Shown: one piece after another, positions 26,404 to 36,278 of the stretch
Position numbering within the stretch: position 1 is the first letter of the stretch
Layout: each line of letters begins with the position of its first letter
Assembly (NCBI RefSeq): GCF_019249245.1
Contig: NZ_JAESDK010000010.1
Span: 1-64,000 of the forward strand
Source of the DNA: Alteromonas lipotrueiana
GTDB taxonomy: Bacteria; Pseudomonadota; Gammaproteobacteria; Enterobacterales; Alteromonadaceae
Direction of reading: 5' to 3'
Length of the DNA: 64,000 bases
The notes under the pieces: generated by a model
The model's input: only the letters and a program-made list of their open reading frames with translations
What the model was told of the DNA's origin: nothing
The model's database searches: none
Made by a program: the position numbers and the translations under genes

Positions 26404-28677
26404 TTAGTAAAACAAATAAGCAACGCTTAGTTTCATACTGCGAGGCATAATATACCGCCCGTTAGGCGCATCGGGACTACGTGGATCGCCTTCGGTAATA
26501 CCTTGCTCGTCGGTCAGGTTGTCTACTGACAACTGGAGCTTCAGTGAGTCAACAGGTTCAAATATCACACCTACATCAACCTTTTCATAGCCTTCTAAAA
26601 CCACGGTATTTTCGTTGTTGCCAAACCTGTCATCTACCGCTGAAACGGTACCGTAGACGCTGGCGTACATACCATTTACATCAAAGGCATAGCTGGGTGT
26701 CAGACGTACCTGCCAGCCGGGCTGACGTTGAGCTTCGTTGCCTTCGTTAGTGGCACTGGCAGTAATTTCAGTTTCCTGAAACGTCCCGTTCAGGTTTAAT
26801 GAAAAACCTGAGTCATGCTGATATTTAGCATCCAGTTCTACGCCATAAGCTTCATTTGTTAAAATTTCAGCGGGCACCCCGGGCAGGCGTACAAAGGTGT
26901 CGCCTTCAACTTCGTTTGCAAATGCGGTGGCAAAAAACTGAATGCTTTCATTCATATACTTATAGCCAAGCTCGCCCTGGGTAACCTTTTTAATAAGGTC
27001 GTTACCGTCAGTGTACGCACCAAAGTTATCTCTGAAATCATCAAAGTAAGGCATTTTATAGCCTTGGTTCATACGTACAAATACGCCGCTAAAATCATTT
27101 AGCGAATAGTTGGCGCCCGCCGTCCATGAAACCTTGCTCTGGTCATAGTTTACCGCTTTGGTAATCTGGCCATCTAAGCCTTCATCTACCGAGTAACTTA
27201 CCTCGTGAGTTTCATGACGCACGCCAAGATCAAAGTCTAAATCGGCCGTAGCATACCATTTAGTGGTGGCATAAAATGCAGTAGTACTGGCATCGCCTAC
27301 AGAGTCTATGTCATACGAAAAGCCACAACCTTCAGGGCTGTCATTACACGCGATGCCCTCTAATTTTTCGCCGCCAGGGGTGAGTACATAATAGGCCTGG
27401 TTGCCAAGACTCCACCAGTCTTCCGCTTTTGTTGTTGCCGTGTAAAGCCCTAAAGACGTATCAAATGCATCCCAGGCTTTTGACACCGCCAGGTCATTGG
27501 TAAACGCTTCAATATCTTTTTGAACCACCCAGCGACCTATTTGCTGAACCGGCGTATCGCCCGCGTATTGTTCACCGGTGACGGCACCCATAGCGCTCAT
27601 GTTGTTATCTGCAACCTGCGCCAGTGTGGTCGCGGCACCATTGGGGACCAGACCATAGGTATTGGCCTGACCTTTGGTTAAATTAAAGCGGTCGACCAAC
27701 TGCCATCCAGCACCCAAATCTAATTTAAGACTACCGCCACTTACATGACCATCCCAGCCTCGTCCATTACCAAAGTCAAAGCTTTCGGTAGTGTTTTGCG
27801 GACCATAGGTAATAGTTGCCTGACGATTCAACGGACCTATCTGGGTATAGTTTGCATCAATGCCTTCTACATTCAGCGGGGTAGGCAGATACCAGGTACC
27901 ATGGTCGTCAGTTTGACGGGTATAAAGGTTTAGCTGTCCGTTATCAAATTCTTTGGTTATGTTGAACGTAAACTGATTGCCTTCTTCTGAGCGAAAACCT
28001 GCATCACGAATACCTTCTGAGCTTTTTATGTAACCGCCCACCATATAATACAGGTCGTCAGCCAAGGCACCGCTTGCCATCACATCAACCCGATTCAGGC
28101 CGTAGTCAGATACGGTATATTTAGCCAGTCCCTCGGTGGTATCGCTGCCGCGTTTTAGTCGAAAGTTTGTGGTTAACCCGGGCTGGCCATTGCTAACTAC
28201 CGGGTTTGGACCGCCTCGTAACCCTTCCACTGTTTCAATGGTTTCGTCAATTCTGAAAAGCTGAGAGTTTTCCAGAAATGAAAGCGTTGAAGCAGGATAA
28301 ATTGGTGAGCCTTCTAAAGAGATAGTCAAAAATGGGGCATCGCCACCACCAGGAAAGCCACGTACAAATACGTTCGCGCCCGATTCACCACCAGAGCTTT
28401 CGACCCATACACCGGGAATCGCCTTAAATAGGTCAGCGGTAGACTTGGGCGCCAGTTTCTCAATATCACTGGCATCAATATTGGTAACCGCAAAACTGGC
28501 ATCAATTTTACGAATGCCGGTACCACCAGGAGTTCCGCTAACGACAATAACCTCAGTATTCTCTGATGTTGCTTTAGCAGGGGTATCCTGCGGGGCATCT
28601 TCCTGAGCGACAACTGACTGGCTTAAGGCTGCAGCAATTGCACTGGCTAATACTTGTTTCAAGAACAGCGGCTTCAT
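26404..28677 (-). CDS. TonB-dependent receptor of the trehalose-type locus
   Basis: The 757-residue receptor has a signal peptide (ending SVVAQ), a short TonB-box-like segment (EVIVVSGTPGG), a plug domain with KSTADLFKAIPGVWVESSGGESGANVFVRGF, and a barrel ending MKLSVAYLFY. Plug features resemble receptors used by marine bacteria for oligosaccharides. Its promoter region holds two inverted copies of the operator that also occurs before the MFS-trehalase operon, so it is probably the outer-membrane entry for the same sugar. The substrate assignment is inferred from this shared operator. Confidence 0.9.
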   Translation of the reverse strand: MKPLFLKQVLASAIAAALSQSVVAQEDAPQDTPAKATSENTEVIVVSGTPGGTGIRKIDASFAVTNIDASDIEKLAPKSTADLFKAIPGVWVESSGGESGANVFVRGFPGGGDAPFLTISLEGSPIYPASTLSFLENSQLFRIDETIETVEGLRGGPNPVVSNGQPGLTTNFRLKRGSDTTEGLAKYTVSDYGLNRVDVMASGALADDLYYMVGGYIKSSEGIRDAGFRSEEGNQFTFNITKEFDNGQLNLYTRQTDDHGTWYLPTPLNVEGIDANYTQIGPLNRQATITYGPQNTTESFDFGNGRGWDGHVSGGSLKLDLGAGWQLVDRFNLTKGQANTYGLVPNGAATTLAQVADNNMSAMGAVTGEQYAGDTPVQQIGRWVVQKDIEAFTNDLAVSKAWDAFDTSLGLYTATTKAEDWWSLGNQAYYVLTPGGEKLEGIACNDSPEGCGFSYDIDSVGDASTTAFYATTKWYATADLDFDLGVRHETHEVSYSVDEGLDGQITKAVNYDQSKVSWTAGANYSLNDFSGVFVRMNQGYKMPYFDDFRDNFGAYTDGNDLIKKVTQGELGYKYMNESIQFFATAFANEVEGDTFVRLPGVPAEILTNEAYGVELDAKYQHDSGFSLNLNGTFQETEITASATNEGNEAQRQPGWQVRLTPSYAFDVNGMYASVYGTVSAVDDRFGNNENTVVLEGYEKVDVGVIFEPVDSLKLQLSVDNLTDEQGITEGDPRSPDAPNGRYIMPRSMKLSVAYLFY

Positions 28678-28771
28678 AAGTACTCCTGATGAGCATGAAA
28701 TTTGTTAATTAAACACATGTCAACGTTAATGAATCGTGACATGCCTGGGAAATTGGAAACAAAATAACGAC

Positions 28772-28813
28772 ATTTGCAAACGATTGCAATAATAAATGCA
28801 ATCGTTTGCAAAT
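28772..28813. promoter_or_regulatory. Double LacI-family operator in the divergent promoter
   Basis: TGCAAACGATTGCA (28775-28788) and its exact reverse complement TGCAATCGTTTGCA (28797-28810) are separated by eight bases; the arms extend to 17 bp each. The CG-centred core is typical of LacI/GalR-family operators. It lies between the receptor gene and the regulator gene, so it can control both. Confidence 0.85.
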
Positions 28814-28922
28814 TGCTGGGTTGGTTTAATGTTTCTTTGTTTTTCCCTGAAAATAACTGACATAGGCATCGAGCATAATTGAGGTTATAGTGGTCATTAG
28901 AATAGTCAGACAGAAAAAATTG

Positions 28923-29942
28923 ATGTTGGACAGTAAATTAACTTTGGCAAAACTGGCTGAATTGGCAGGTGTTTCTCCTTCCACGGCTTCACGGGCGTTA
29001 AACAATAACCCGCTTATAAAACAAGAAACCCGCGATAAAATTCGGCGGCTGGCACGCCAGCACAACTATAGTGTAAACGCCGCTGCCAGTCGTTTGCGCA
29101 CCCGTAAGACTCATGTGGTCGCGGTTATTCTTAATCTTATTGAAAACACTGAGCAAAGCACCACCGACCCCTTCTTATTGAAAATAGTAGGCGATTTGAA
29201 TCAGGCGCTAAATGCGCGGGGTTATGAATTGTTACTGTCTAATTCGTTTATGGCTTCTGATGACTGGGCAAACTATTTTATTCACAGTCAGCGTGCAGAT
29301 GGCATTATTGTAATAGGTCAGGGTAAAACGTCTGACAAAATTGATCAGGCCGCTGAACAACAGATTCCTATGGTGGTTTGGGGCGATGCCACGGCTAAAA
29401 CCCGTTATCCCATTGTTGGCGGCGATAACTTTGCCGGGGGGCTGTTAGCCACTGAACATCTTATAAACCAGGGCTCCAAACGAATTATGTTTTTGGGTGA
29501 CCCTGGACATGCTGAAATGCAGGAACGGTTTCAGGGTTACGGCAGGGCGCATAGCAACGCCCAATTGTCTTTGGATGAGGACCTGACGGGTGCTATAGAT
29601 ATTACCTCAAAAGCAGCGTATGCCTTTATTAATCAGCGGATTCGTTCTAAAGGGTTAGACTTCGATGGTATTGTGGCAATGTCAGACATGATTGCCTTAG
29701 GGGCATTAAAGGCCTTAAAAGAGCGTTATGTTGGTATCCCTGGCGATGTTGCCATTATTGGCTATGATGATATTCCCTTGGCAGAGCTCATGCACCCCTC
29801 ATTAAGCACCATTTTTCAAGACACTCAGGCGGCGGCAGAAGCAATGGTTACGCAGCTGCTTAATCAGCTTGACGGTACGCCAGCCAATAGCCAGATCATC
29901 GACACGTCACTGGTAATTCGGCGCTCCTCCGAGGGAAAGTAA
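28923..29942 (+). CDS. LacI-family regulator of the trehalose-type locus
   Basis: The 339-residue protein has the N-terminal LacI helix-turn-helix (LTLAKLAELAGVSPSTASRALN, residues ~6-27) with the hinge helix (NAAASRLRTRKTHVVAVIL), and a periplasmic-binding-protein-like sensor domain to the C-terminus. The start at 28923 gives the usual short arm before the helix-turn-helix; a GTG at 28890 with GAGG upstream would add 11 residues and remains possible. It sits between its two operator regions, so autoregulation is likely. The effector is probably trehalose or a derivative (inference). Confidence 0.9.
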   Translation: MLDSKLTLAKLAELAGVSPSTASRALNNNPLIKQETRDKIRRLARQHNYSVNAAASRLRTRKTHVVAVILNLIENTEQSTTDPFLLKIVGDLNQALNARGYELLLSNSFMASDDWANYFIHSQRADGIIVIGQGKTSDKIDQAAEQQIPMVVWGDATAKTRYPIVGGDNFAGGLLATEHLINQGSKRIMFLGDPGHAEMQERFQGYGRAHSNAQLSLDEDLTGAIDITSKAAYAFINQRIRSKGLDFDGIVAMSDMIALGALKALKERYVGIPGDVAIIGYDDIPLAELMHPSLSTIFQDTQAAAEAMVTQLLNQLDGTPANSQIIDTSLVIRRSSEGK

Positions 29943-29981
29943 CGGTTTTAGTCTGCAAAACTACCCGAATAAGGAATAATG

Positions 29982-30017
29982 ATGCCTAATAATGCAAACG
30001 ATTGCATTATTAGGCAT
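29982..30017. promoter_or_regulatory. 36-bp palindromic operator before the MFS-trehalase operon
   Basis: ATGCCTAATAATGCAA and its reverse complement flank ACGA in a perfect palindrome. The centre, TGCAAACGATTGCA, is identical to the sites at 28775 and 28797. There is no T-run, so it is an operator rather than a terminator. Confidence 0.9.
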
Positions 30018-30060
30018 GCAGCTATAGACTTCAGGTAAAACATTAACAAGGTGTTCACAC

Positions 30061-31302
30061 ATGTCTAGATTCTGGATTATTGTTGCTATTGCCGTGTGCT
30101 ATTTTGTGTTCGCTATTATGCTAAATAGTGTGGGCACAGTTATTTTGCAGGCGATCAATTCATTTGGTGTCTCAAAGCCAGAGGCTAGCACTTTGGAAGG
30201 ATTCAAAGATTTGTCCATCGCTATAGTTTCGTTTGCGGTGGCGTCTTTTATCCCCAGAGTAGGCTACAAACTGGCTTTGTTAACCGGACTTTTGATGGTG
30301 GCCATAATCTGCGCCATGACTCCGGTCATTGCCAGCTTTTGGGTTATTCAATTGTTATTTGCGGTTGTCGGTACTGCTTTTGCACTGGTGAAGGTGTCGG
30401 TCTATGCCATTATTGGGCAGCTTTCCAATGACACTCGCGGGCACAGTTCGCTGATGAATACCATAGAAGGTATTTTTATGCTGGGAGTGCTTTCTGGCTA
30501 CTGGATTTTTTCAGCATTTATCGATCAGCAGGATTCTGCCTCTTTAAGCTGGCTAAATGTGTATTACCTTTTAGGCGCTATCACCCTGATTGCCATCGGC
30601 TTAGTGGTTCTGGCGCCCATCAGTAAACCTTCTGCCGACGCGTCGCAGGAACCTGCGAGTAAAGCTTTTATCGATATGCTTCGATTAACTTACCAGCCGC
30701 TGGTTCTGATTTTTGTTATTTCTATTTTCTTATACGTACTGATAGAGCAAGGTATCGGGTCGTGGCTACCTACGTTCAACCGCGAAGTGCTGGGTCTGCC
30801 GGTCGCCGTCAGCATTCAGATAACCAGTATCTTTGCTATTGCCCTGGCGGTAGGGCGGTTATCAGCAGGTGCCATATTGACCCGGGTGCACTGGTATCCA
30901 TTTTTAAACAGTTGTCTGGCCGGTATGGCCGCGATTATTGTTTTGAGCTTACCTTTGGCTGAAAAAGTTGACGAAACCATGATACATAACTGGTCCGATG
31001 CACCTTTGGCGGCCTTTTTAATACCGCTGATTGGTTTAATGATGGCCCCTTTATATCCGGTTATTAATTCAGTAATGCTCAGTGCGTTACCTAAAAAACA
31101 ACATGCTCCTATGACCGGCCTAATCGTGGTGTTTTCAGCACTGGGGGGCACGACAGGCTCCATTTTTACCGGCTATATTTTTGATGCTATGGGAGGGCAG
31201 CAGGCCTTTTATTTTTCTTTGGTTCCTATCGCCGGCATTCTGATTTCTCTGTATTTTTTTCGTCGAATGTCTGCCCAAATCTCGTCTAATAAGGAAGCGT
31301 AA
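30061..31302 (+). CDS. MFS sugar transporter, FucP-like
   Basis: The 413-residue protein has about 12 membrane helices in two halves around a polar loop (~195-210, KPSADASQEPASK). Features such as LNSVGTVILQAINSFGVS and the intracellular loops resemble the fucose/hexose proton symporter (FucP/FHS) branch of the MFS. Its stop codon shares one base with the trehalase start, so the pair is one operon behind the 36-bp operator. Import of trehalose across the inner membrane is the likely job, inferred from the cytoplasmic trehalase next to it. Confidence 0.85.
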   Translation: MSRFWIIVAIAVCYFVFAIMLNSVGTVILQAINSFGVSKPEASTLEGFKDLSIAIVSFAVASFIPRVGYKLALLTGLLMVAIICAMTPVIASFWVIQLLFAVVGTAFALVKVSVYAIIGQLSNDTRGHSSLMNTIEGIFMLGVLSGYWIFSAFIDQQDSASLSWLNVYYLLGAITLIAIGLVVLAPISKPSADASQEPASKAFIDMLRLTYQPLVLIFVISIFLYVLIEQGIGSWLPTFNREVLGLPVAVSIQITSIFAIALAVGRLSAGAILTRVHWYPFLNSCLAGMAAIIVLSLPLAEKVDETMIHNWSDAPLAAFLIPLIGLMMAPLYPVINSVMLSALPKKQHAPMTGLIVVFSALGGTTGSIFTGYIFDAMGGQQAFYFSLVPIAGILISLYFFRRMSAQISSNKEA

Positions 31303-32804
31303 TGAACGACGCTCATAAACAAAAGTGGCAAGCGGTACTGCCATTTTTTTCAAGCAAACTGTTTCAGGAAGTGCAGCAAAAACCCGTTTTTGAAGACAGT
31401 AAAACCTTCGCCGATGCCTGCGTCACCAGTGACTGGCAAAGTGTATTAACACAGTATGAAGCAGGCCACAAAAGACCTGATTTTAATTTGATTGAGTTTG
31501 TAAATACGCATTTTGTTTTACCTGAGGCAACGCCAGATTCAGCTTCGGTAACCTCTGTCAGCGCGCTGGATTATGTACACAAAATGTGGGACGTGCTTAC
31601 CCGACAGCCGGATACTCGGGATAACAGTAGTTTAATTGGGTTAAGCCGGCCTTATATTGTGCCCGGCGGGCGCTTCAGAGAAATTTATTACTGGGACAGT
31701 TATTTCACGGCCCTGGGCCTTATCGATTCAAAGCGTCACGATATGGTCATTAATATGCTGGAAAATTTCTTAGATATCCTGAATGAAGTAGGTTGTGTTC
31801 CTAATGGCAACCGGGCGTATTACCACACCCGCAGTCAGCCACCGATACTGGCGTTAATGTTTGAGCTGGTTGAAGAACACTTATCGGTAGCGCAAAAAAA
31901 ACGGGTGGTAACCGGACTACTCAAAGAGCATGCATTTTGGATGCAAGGCGAAAAAGATCTAAGTCCGCAGCCATTATCGGCAACATGCAGAGTGGTGCGC
32001 ATGCCCGATGCCAGCGTTTTGAACCGGTATTACGATAATGCTGATACACCCCGCCCCGAATCCTGGCGAGAAGACATAGAAACAGCCAAACAGGCAGGGG
32101 CCAAATCGGATGAGTTTTACCGCAATATACGGGCAGCCTGTGAATCAGGCTGGGATTTCAGTTCACGCTGGTTGGCAGAACCTGACTCTTTGGCCTCTAT
32201 TCGCACCACCGAGATTGTCCCGGTCGATTTAAACTCGCTGTTATACCGGCTTGAAAAAACACTGGCGCGCATTGCTCCTACCGCGTTACAGCAACAACAT
32301 TTTGACCAGCGGGCGACTGCACGTAAACAGGCGTTACAAACCTTTTTGTGGAGCCACGATTACTACTATGACTTTGTTCTGAGTGAAGGGAAATGTTCGC
32401 CGGTAGTGAGCGCAGCCGGCGCTGTGCCACTGTTTGCGCAAATTGCTACTACAAGCCAGGCCAAAGCAGTGCAGCAAAAGCTGGAGCAATGCTTGTTAAA
32501 AGCCGGGGGCATTGTTACCACCAGCTTAGAAACAGGCCAGCAGTGGGATACCCCCAACGGCTGGGCGCCTTTACAATATTTTTGTGTGCAGGGGTTAATA
32601 AATTACGAACATCAGGGGTTAGCTGACACTATTATGCAACGCTTCATAAGCACCGTAGAGCACCACTACGAGAATAATGGCGTGATGCTTGAAAAATATA
32701 ATGTTTGCACCCCGCACTTGCGCGCTGGTGGGGGTGAATACGACATACAACTAGGCTTTGGCTGGACCAACGGCGTATACAAACGCTTTAAAACCTGGTT
32801 ATGA
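31302..32804 (+). CDS. treF: Cytoplasmic alpha,alpha-trehalase
   Basis: The 500-residue family GH37 enzyme hydrolyses trehalose to two glucose. Signature 1 is PGGRFREIYYWDSYF at residues 121-135 and signature 2 is QQWDTPNGWAP near 412-422; the catalytic Asp and Glu regions are in the expected order. There is no signal peptide, so it is cytoplasmic, like TreF. It begins on the last base of the transporter stop codon (TAATG). Control by the LacI-family regulator at 28923 is implied by the operator before the operon. Confidence 0.95.
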   Translation: MNDAHKQKWQAVLPFFSSKLFQEVQQKPVFEDSKTFADACVTSDWQSVLTQYEAGHKRPDFNLIEFVNTHFVLPEATPDSASVTSVSALDYVHKMWDVLTRQPDTRDNSSLIGLSRPYIVPGGRFREIYYWDSYFTALGLIDSKRHDMVINMLENFLDILNEVGCVPNGNRAYYHTRSQPPILALMFELVEEHLSVAQKKRVVTGLLKEHAFWMQGEKDLSPQPLSATCRVVRMPDASVLNRYYDNADTPRPESWREDIETAKQAGAKSDEFYRNIRAACESGWDFSSRWLAEPDSLASIRTTEIVPVDLNSLLYRLEKTLARIAPTALQQQHFDQRATARKQALQTFLWSHDYYYDFVLSEGKCSPVVSAAGAVPLFAQIATTSQAKAVQQKLEQCLLKAGGIVTTSLETGQQWDTPNGWAPLQYFCVQGLINYEHQGLADTIMQRFISTVEHHYENNGVMLEKYNVCTPHLRAGGGEYDIQLGFGWTNGVYKRFKTWL

Positions 32805-33016
32805 CCTAAGACTGATTTGGCCTGAGTCGGTTGGTCTTATGGATAAAACAGGTCAAAGCCCTTCAATAGTTATAAAAGAAGGTAACTTTTGATGGCGCTT
32901 TAAATGAACTTTTTTTCACCTGAATACCGTATGAATCCACACACTTACCCGCCCGGTGCGACTGTTGTTGCGGATGAATCTTGCCGGGCCATGTAACTCT
33001 AAAGGATGGTTATCAG

Positions 33017-35737
33017 GTGAAATATCAGACATTTTCCGAGCTTAATGTTAACGATCAGCAATATAAGCTGGTTAGTTTTGACAAAATAAGCGAACAACAC
33101 GACTTATCTCGTCTGCCCTTTTGTATCAAAATTTTGTTGGAAAACCTGATTCGACACGAACAGGAAGATTTTGTCACCAGCGAAGATATAGAAAAAATAG
33201 CAAAGTGGGACACCAGCGACGAAAGCCAGCAGGAAATCTCATTTGTACCTGCGCGAGTTATTTTACAGGACTTCACGGGCGTGCCTGCTATTGTTGATTT
33301 GGCCGCTATGCGCGATGCCGTGGATAAACTGGGCGGCGATGCCCAGGTTATAAATCCACTAAACCCTGTAGAGCTGGTTATCGACCATTCGGTTATGGTG
33401 GACCATTTTGGTGATAAAGATTCTTTTGAAAAGAATACCGACATTGAGATAGAGCGCAATAAAGAACGCTATCAGTTTTTGAAGTGGGGCCAGTCTTCTT
33501 TTGACAACTTCAAAGTGGTCCCGCCGGGTCGCGGTATTGTGCATCAGGTCAACCTTGAATATTTGGCACGGTGTGCATTTACCAAAGAACAAGACGGCGA
33601 AACCTATGTTTATCCAGATACTTTGGTAGGGACCGACTCTCACACGACCATGATCAACGGCCTGGGCATTCTGGGTTGGGGTGTAGGCGGTATTGAAGCC
33701 GAAGCTGCTATGCTGGGGCAACCGGTAACCATGCTGGCGCCAAAAGTTGTGGGTCTTCGTTTGTCAGGTAATCTGAATGCCGGAGTCACGGCCACTGATA
33801 TGGTACTGACCATTACCGAGTTGTTGCGTAATCACGGGGTAGTGGGTAAGTTTGTCGAATTCTTTGGTCCGGGCATTAAGCATTTAACCACCGCCGATCG
33901 CGCGACTATCGCTAATATGGCGCCTGAATATGGCGCTACCTGTGGTATTTTCCCTATCGATCAGGTGGCCCTGGATTACCTTGAGCTTACCGGTCGTGAT
34001 GAAAGTCAGATTAAGCTTGTAGAAGAATACGCAAAAGCCGCTTCGCTGTGGCACGACGACCACAGTAAAGATGCGGTATACCATGAAACCCTTGATTTAG
34101 ATTTAGGCGATGTAGTGCCATCACTGGCAGGCCCTAAACGTCCACAGGATCGTATTCCACTGGACAAAGCGGCCGGCGCATTTAAAGACTGGTTCAACTC
34201 GCAAATTGACTTTAAAGAAGTGGAAACCGAAGAAGAAAAGTTTGTCGCTGAAGGCGGCGATATGTCCGAGGTCGACGAAGAACACGATTCTTATGTAGAA
34301 TTCCAGAACGAAAAATTCAACCTTGAGAACGGTGCAATTGTCATTGCAGCAATCACCAGTTGTACCAATACTTCTAATCCCTCAGTTCTGATTAGTGCAG
34401 GTTTGGTGGCCAAGAAAGCGGTCGAGCTGGGTCTGGCTCGCAAACCGTGGGTGAAAACCTCTCTGGCCCCCGGTTCACAGGTGGTTACCCAGTATTTAGA
34501 AGACGCCGGGTTAATGGAGCCGTTACAAAAGCTAGGCTTTAATCTGGTGGGTTATGGCTGTACTACCTGTATTGGTAATTCGGGGCCACTGCCAGATGAA
34601 ATTAACCGGGCAGTACGTAATGCAAATCTGACGGTCACCTCTGTCTTATCCGGTAACCGTAACTTTGAGGGACGTATTCACCCCGACGTCGCCGCAAACT
34701 ATTTAGCTTCACCACCTTTGGTCGTGGCCTACGCTTTGGCCGGTAATATGAATATAGATATTACCACCGAGCCGTTGGCGACAGATAAAAATGGCAAACC
34801 GGTATATCTGAAAGATTTATGGCCAGACGACAAGGACATTAAGTCGATGGTTAAAGAGTATGTCTCGGGTGAATTGTTTAAACAAAAATACGCAGATGTA
34901 TTTAAAGGTAAGCGCGTTTGGAATGAGCTGGAAGTGTCATCAGCGTCGGTTTACGACTGGCCCGAATCAACTTATATCAAGCAACCGCCATTTTTTGCCG
35001 ACATGGGCGAAAAACCGGACGCATTGGAAGCGATTCGTGATGCACGTTGTTTGGTTAAGGTGGGCGACTCTATCACCACTGACCATATTTCGCCGGCCGG
35101 GGCAATTGCTCCAGATAGCCCGGCAGGTCAATACTTACAAGATAAAGGCATTGAGCAAATACACTTTAACTCTTACGGCTCGCGCCGGGGTAATCATGAA
35201 GTGATGATGCGCGGCACCTTTGCCAATGTCAGGCTCAAAAACCAGCTGGCTCCCGGCACTACCGGAAGCGCAACTACCCATTACCCAAGCGGCGAACAGA
35301 TGTCGATATTTGACGCAGCAATGAAATACCGCGACGAAGGGGTAGGCGCAATTGTGGTGGGTGGTAAAGAGTACGGAACCGGCTCTAGCCGCGACTGGGC
35401 AGCCAAAGGGCCCTCGTTACTGGGTGTTAAAGCGGTGATTGCTGAAAGTTACGAGCGTATTCATCGTTCTAACCTCATTGGTATGGGTATCTTGCCACTG
35501 CAGTTTAAACAAGGCGATAGCGCCGACTCGGTAGGTATTCGCGGAGATGAAACATTCTCAATATCGCAGGTATCCCGTGACAGCAAAGAAGTACAGGTGA
35601 CGATGATGCGCGACTCGGGCGAGGTCACTGAGTTTAGTGCCGATGTGCGTATTGATACAGCAAACGAATACACCTATTTTGAAAATGGCGGTATTCTGCA
35701 TTATGTAATTCGTCAGTATCTTCAAAAAGCAAAATAA
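33017..35737 (+). CDS. acnA: Aconitate hydratase A
   Basis: The 906-residue enzyme of the citric acid cycle interconverts citrate and isocitrate through cis-aconitate. It belongs to the AcnA/IRP1 branch. The three [4Fe-4S] cysteines are in AAITSCTNTSNPS (~447) and VGYGCTTCIGNSGP (~514 and 517); the C-terminal swivel domain has GSSRDWAAKGP. The start is not an ATG: GTG at 33017 (KYQTFSELNVN) follows AAAGGA at 33001 and fits the family; a TTG at 32981 would add 12 residues. It is transcribed alone and ends in a terminator. Confidence 0.95.
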   Translation: MKYQTFSELNVNDQQYKLVSFDKISEQHDLSRLPFCIKILLENLIRHEQEDFVTSEDIEKIAKWDTSDESQQEISFVPARVILQDFTGVPAIVDLAAMRDAVDKLGGDAQVINPLNPVELVIDHSVMVDHFGDKDSFEKNTDIEIERNKERYQFLKWGQSSFDNFKVVPPGRGIVHQVNLEYLARCAFTKEQDGETYVYPDTLVGTDSHTTMINGLGILGWGVGGIEAEAAMLGQPVTMLAPKVVGLRLSGNLNAGVTATDMVLTITELLRNHGVVGKFVEFFGPGIKHLTTADRATIANMAPEYGATCGIFPIDQVALDYLELTGRDESQIKLVEEYAKAASLWHDDHSKDAVYHETLDLDLGDVVPSLAGPKRPQDRIPLDKAAGAFKDWFNSQIDFKEVETEEEKFVAEGGDMSEVDEEHDSYVEFQNEKFNLENGAIVIAAITSCTNTSNPSVLISAGLVAKKAVELGLARKPWVKTSLAPGSQVVTQYLEDAGLMEPLQKLGFNLVGYGCTTCIGNSGPLPDEINRAVRNANLTVTSVLSGNRNFEGRIHPDVAANYLASPPLVVAYALAGNMNIDITTEPLATDKNGKPVYLKDLWPDDKDIKSMVKEYVSGELFKQKYADVFKGKRVWNELEVSSASVYDWPESTYIKQPPFFADMGEKPDALEAIRDARCLVKVGDSITTDHISPAGAIAPDSPAGQYLQDKGIEQIHFNSYGSRRGNHEVMMRGTFANVRLKNQLAPGTTGSATTHYPSGEQMSIFDAAMKYRDEGVGAIVVGGKEYGTGSSRDWAAKGPSLLGVKAVIAESYERIHRSNLIGMGILPLQFKQGDSADSVGIRGDETFSISQVSRDSKEVQVTMMRDSGEVTEFSADVRIDTANEYTYFENGGILHYVIRQYLQKAK

Positions 35738-35747
35738 GCTATTGATT

Positions 35748-35774
35748 ACAGGCGGCTTTCGAGCCGCCTTTTTT
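35748..35774 (+). terminator. Terminator of acnA
   Basis: GGCGGCT and AGCCGCC pair around TTCG at 35751-35768, followed by six T. Confidence 0.9.
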
Positions 35775-35806
35775 ATGCCGGTATCAATATTGGGATTGGA
35801 TTGAAT

Positions 35807-36130
35807 TTAAAGATAGCGACGTCGTTCTGCAAATAAACCCACCGCAAAAAAAGCTGAAACAAACACAAACCCCTGCAAATACCCGGGGAAAAAATGAATT
35901 AAATGCAGGACAAAAGGAGCCCCGAACAAGGTCAGTGCACCGTAACCAAAGGCGCACAGCAATACAAACAAACTTACCCGTATAATAAAGTGGCATGGCT
36001 TTAAAACCTGCTTTACGTATTTGTTTATAATGTCACCAAATACCACCAGCAATGTAGCAACCAGCATCAAACTCATTTGGTTAAAATAAGGCGACAACCA
36101 GCGTGTAAGCTGGGCGAGCAACTCAATCAT
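35807..36130 (-). CDS. DUF3392 family membrane protein
   Basis: The 107-residue protein has three to four membrane helices and the start MIELLAQLTRWLSPYFNQMSL, with FGDIINKYVKQVLKPCHFIIR and CAFGYGALT, which I recognise as the DUF3392 family of gammaproteobacteria. It ends AERRRYL. The ATG at 36130 gives the family length; a frame extending to 36214 does not. The function of the family is not known to me. It converges on acnA. Confidence 0.75.
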   Translation of the reverse strand: MIELLAQLTRWLSPYFNQMSLMLVATLLVVFGDIINKYVKQVLKPCHFIIRVSLFVLLCAFGYGALTLFGAPFVLHLIHFFPGYLQGFVFVSAFFAVGLFAERRRYL

Positions 36131-36220
36131 AATGGCATTCCTGACACGACCGCAGATATTGGGCACGACAAATTTTGGCGCTAGTGTAGCGATTTTGAAG
36201 CTAAATCGCAGCATGCAGAC

Positions 36221-36254
36221 AAAAAAGAAGCGCCTGTTTTGGCACTTCTTTTAA
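36221..36254 (-). terminator. Terminator of the minus-strand isomerase gene
   Basis: AAAAGAAGCGCC pairs with GGCACTTCTTTT around TGTTTT, with one C-A mismatch. On the minus strand it is followed by TTTTTTG, 25 bases after the stop codon at 36279. Confidence 0.75.
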
Positions 36255-36278
36255 GTATTATGCAGTATTAAAGTTAAA

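Noticed and set aside
29982-30017. Terminator after the LacI regulator gene
   Set aside because: The palindrome is perfect but has no T-run, and its centre is identical to the two operator sites at 28775 and 28797.
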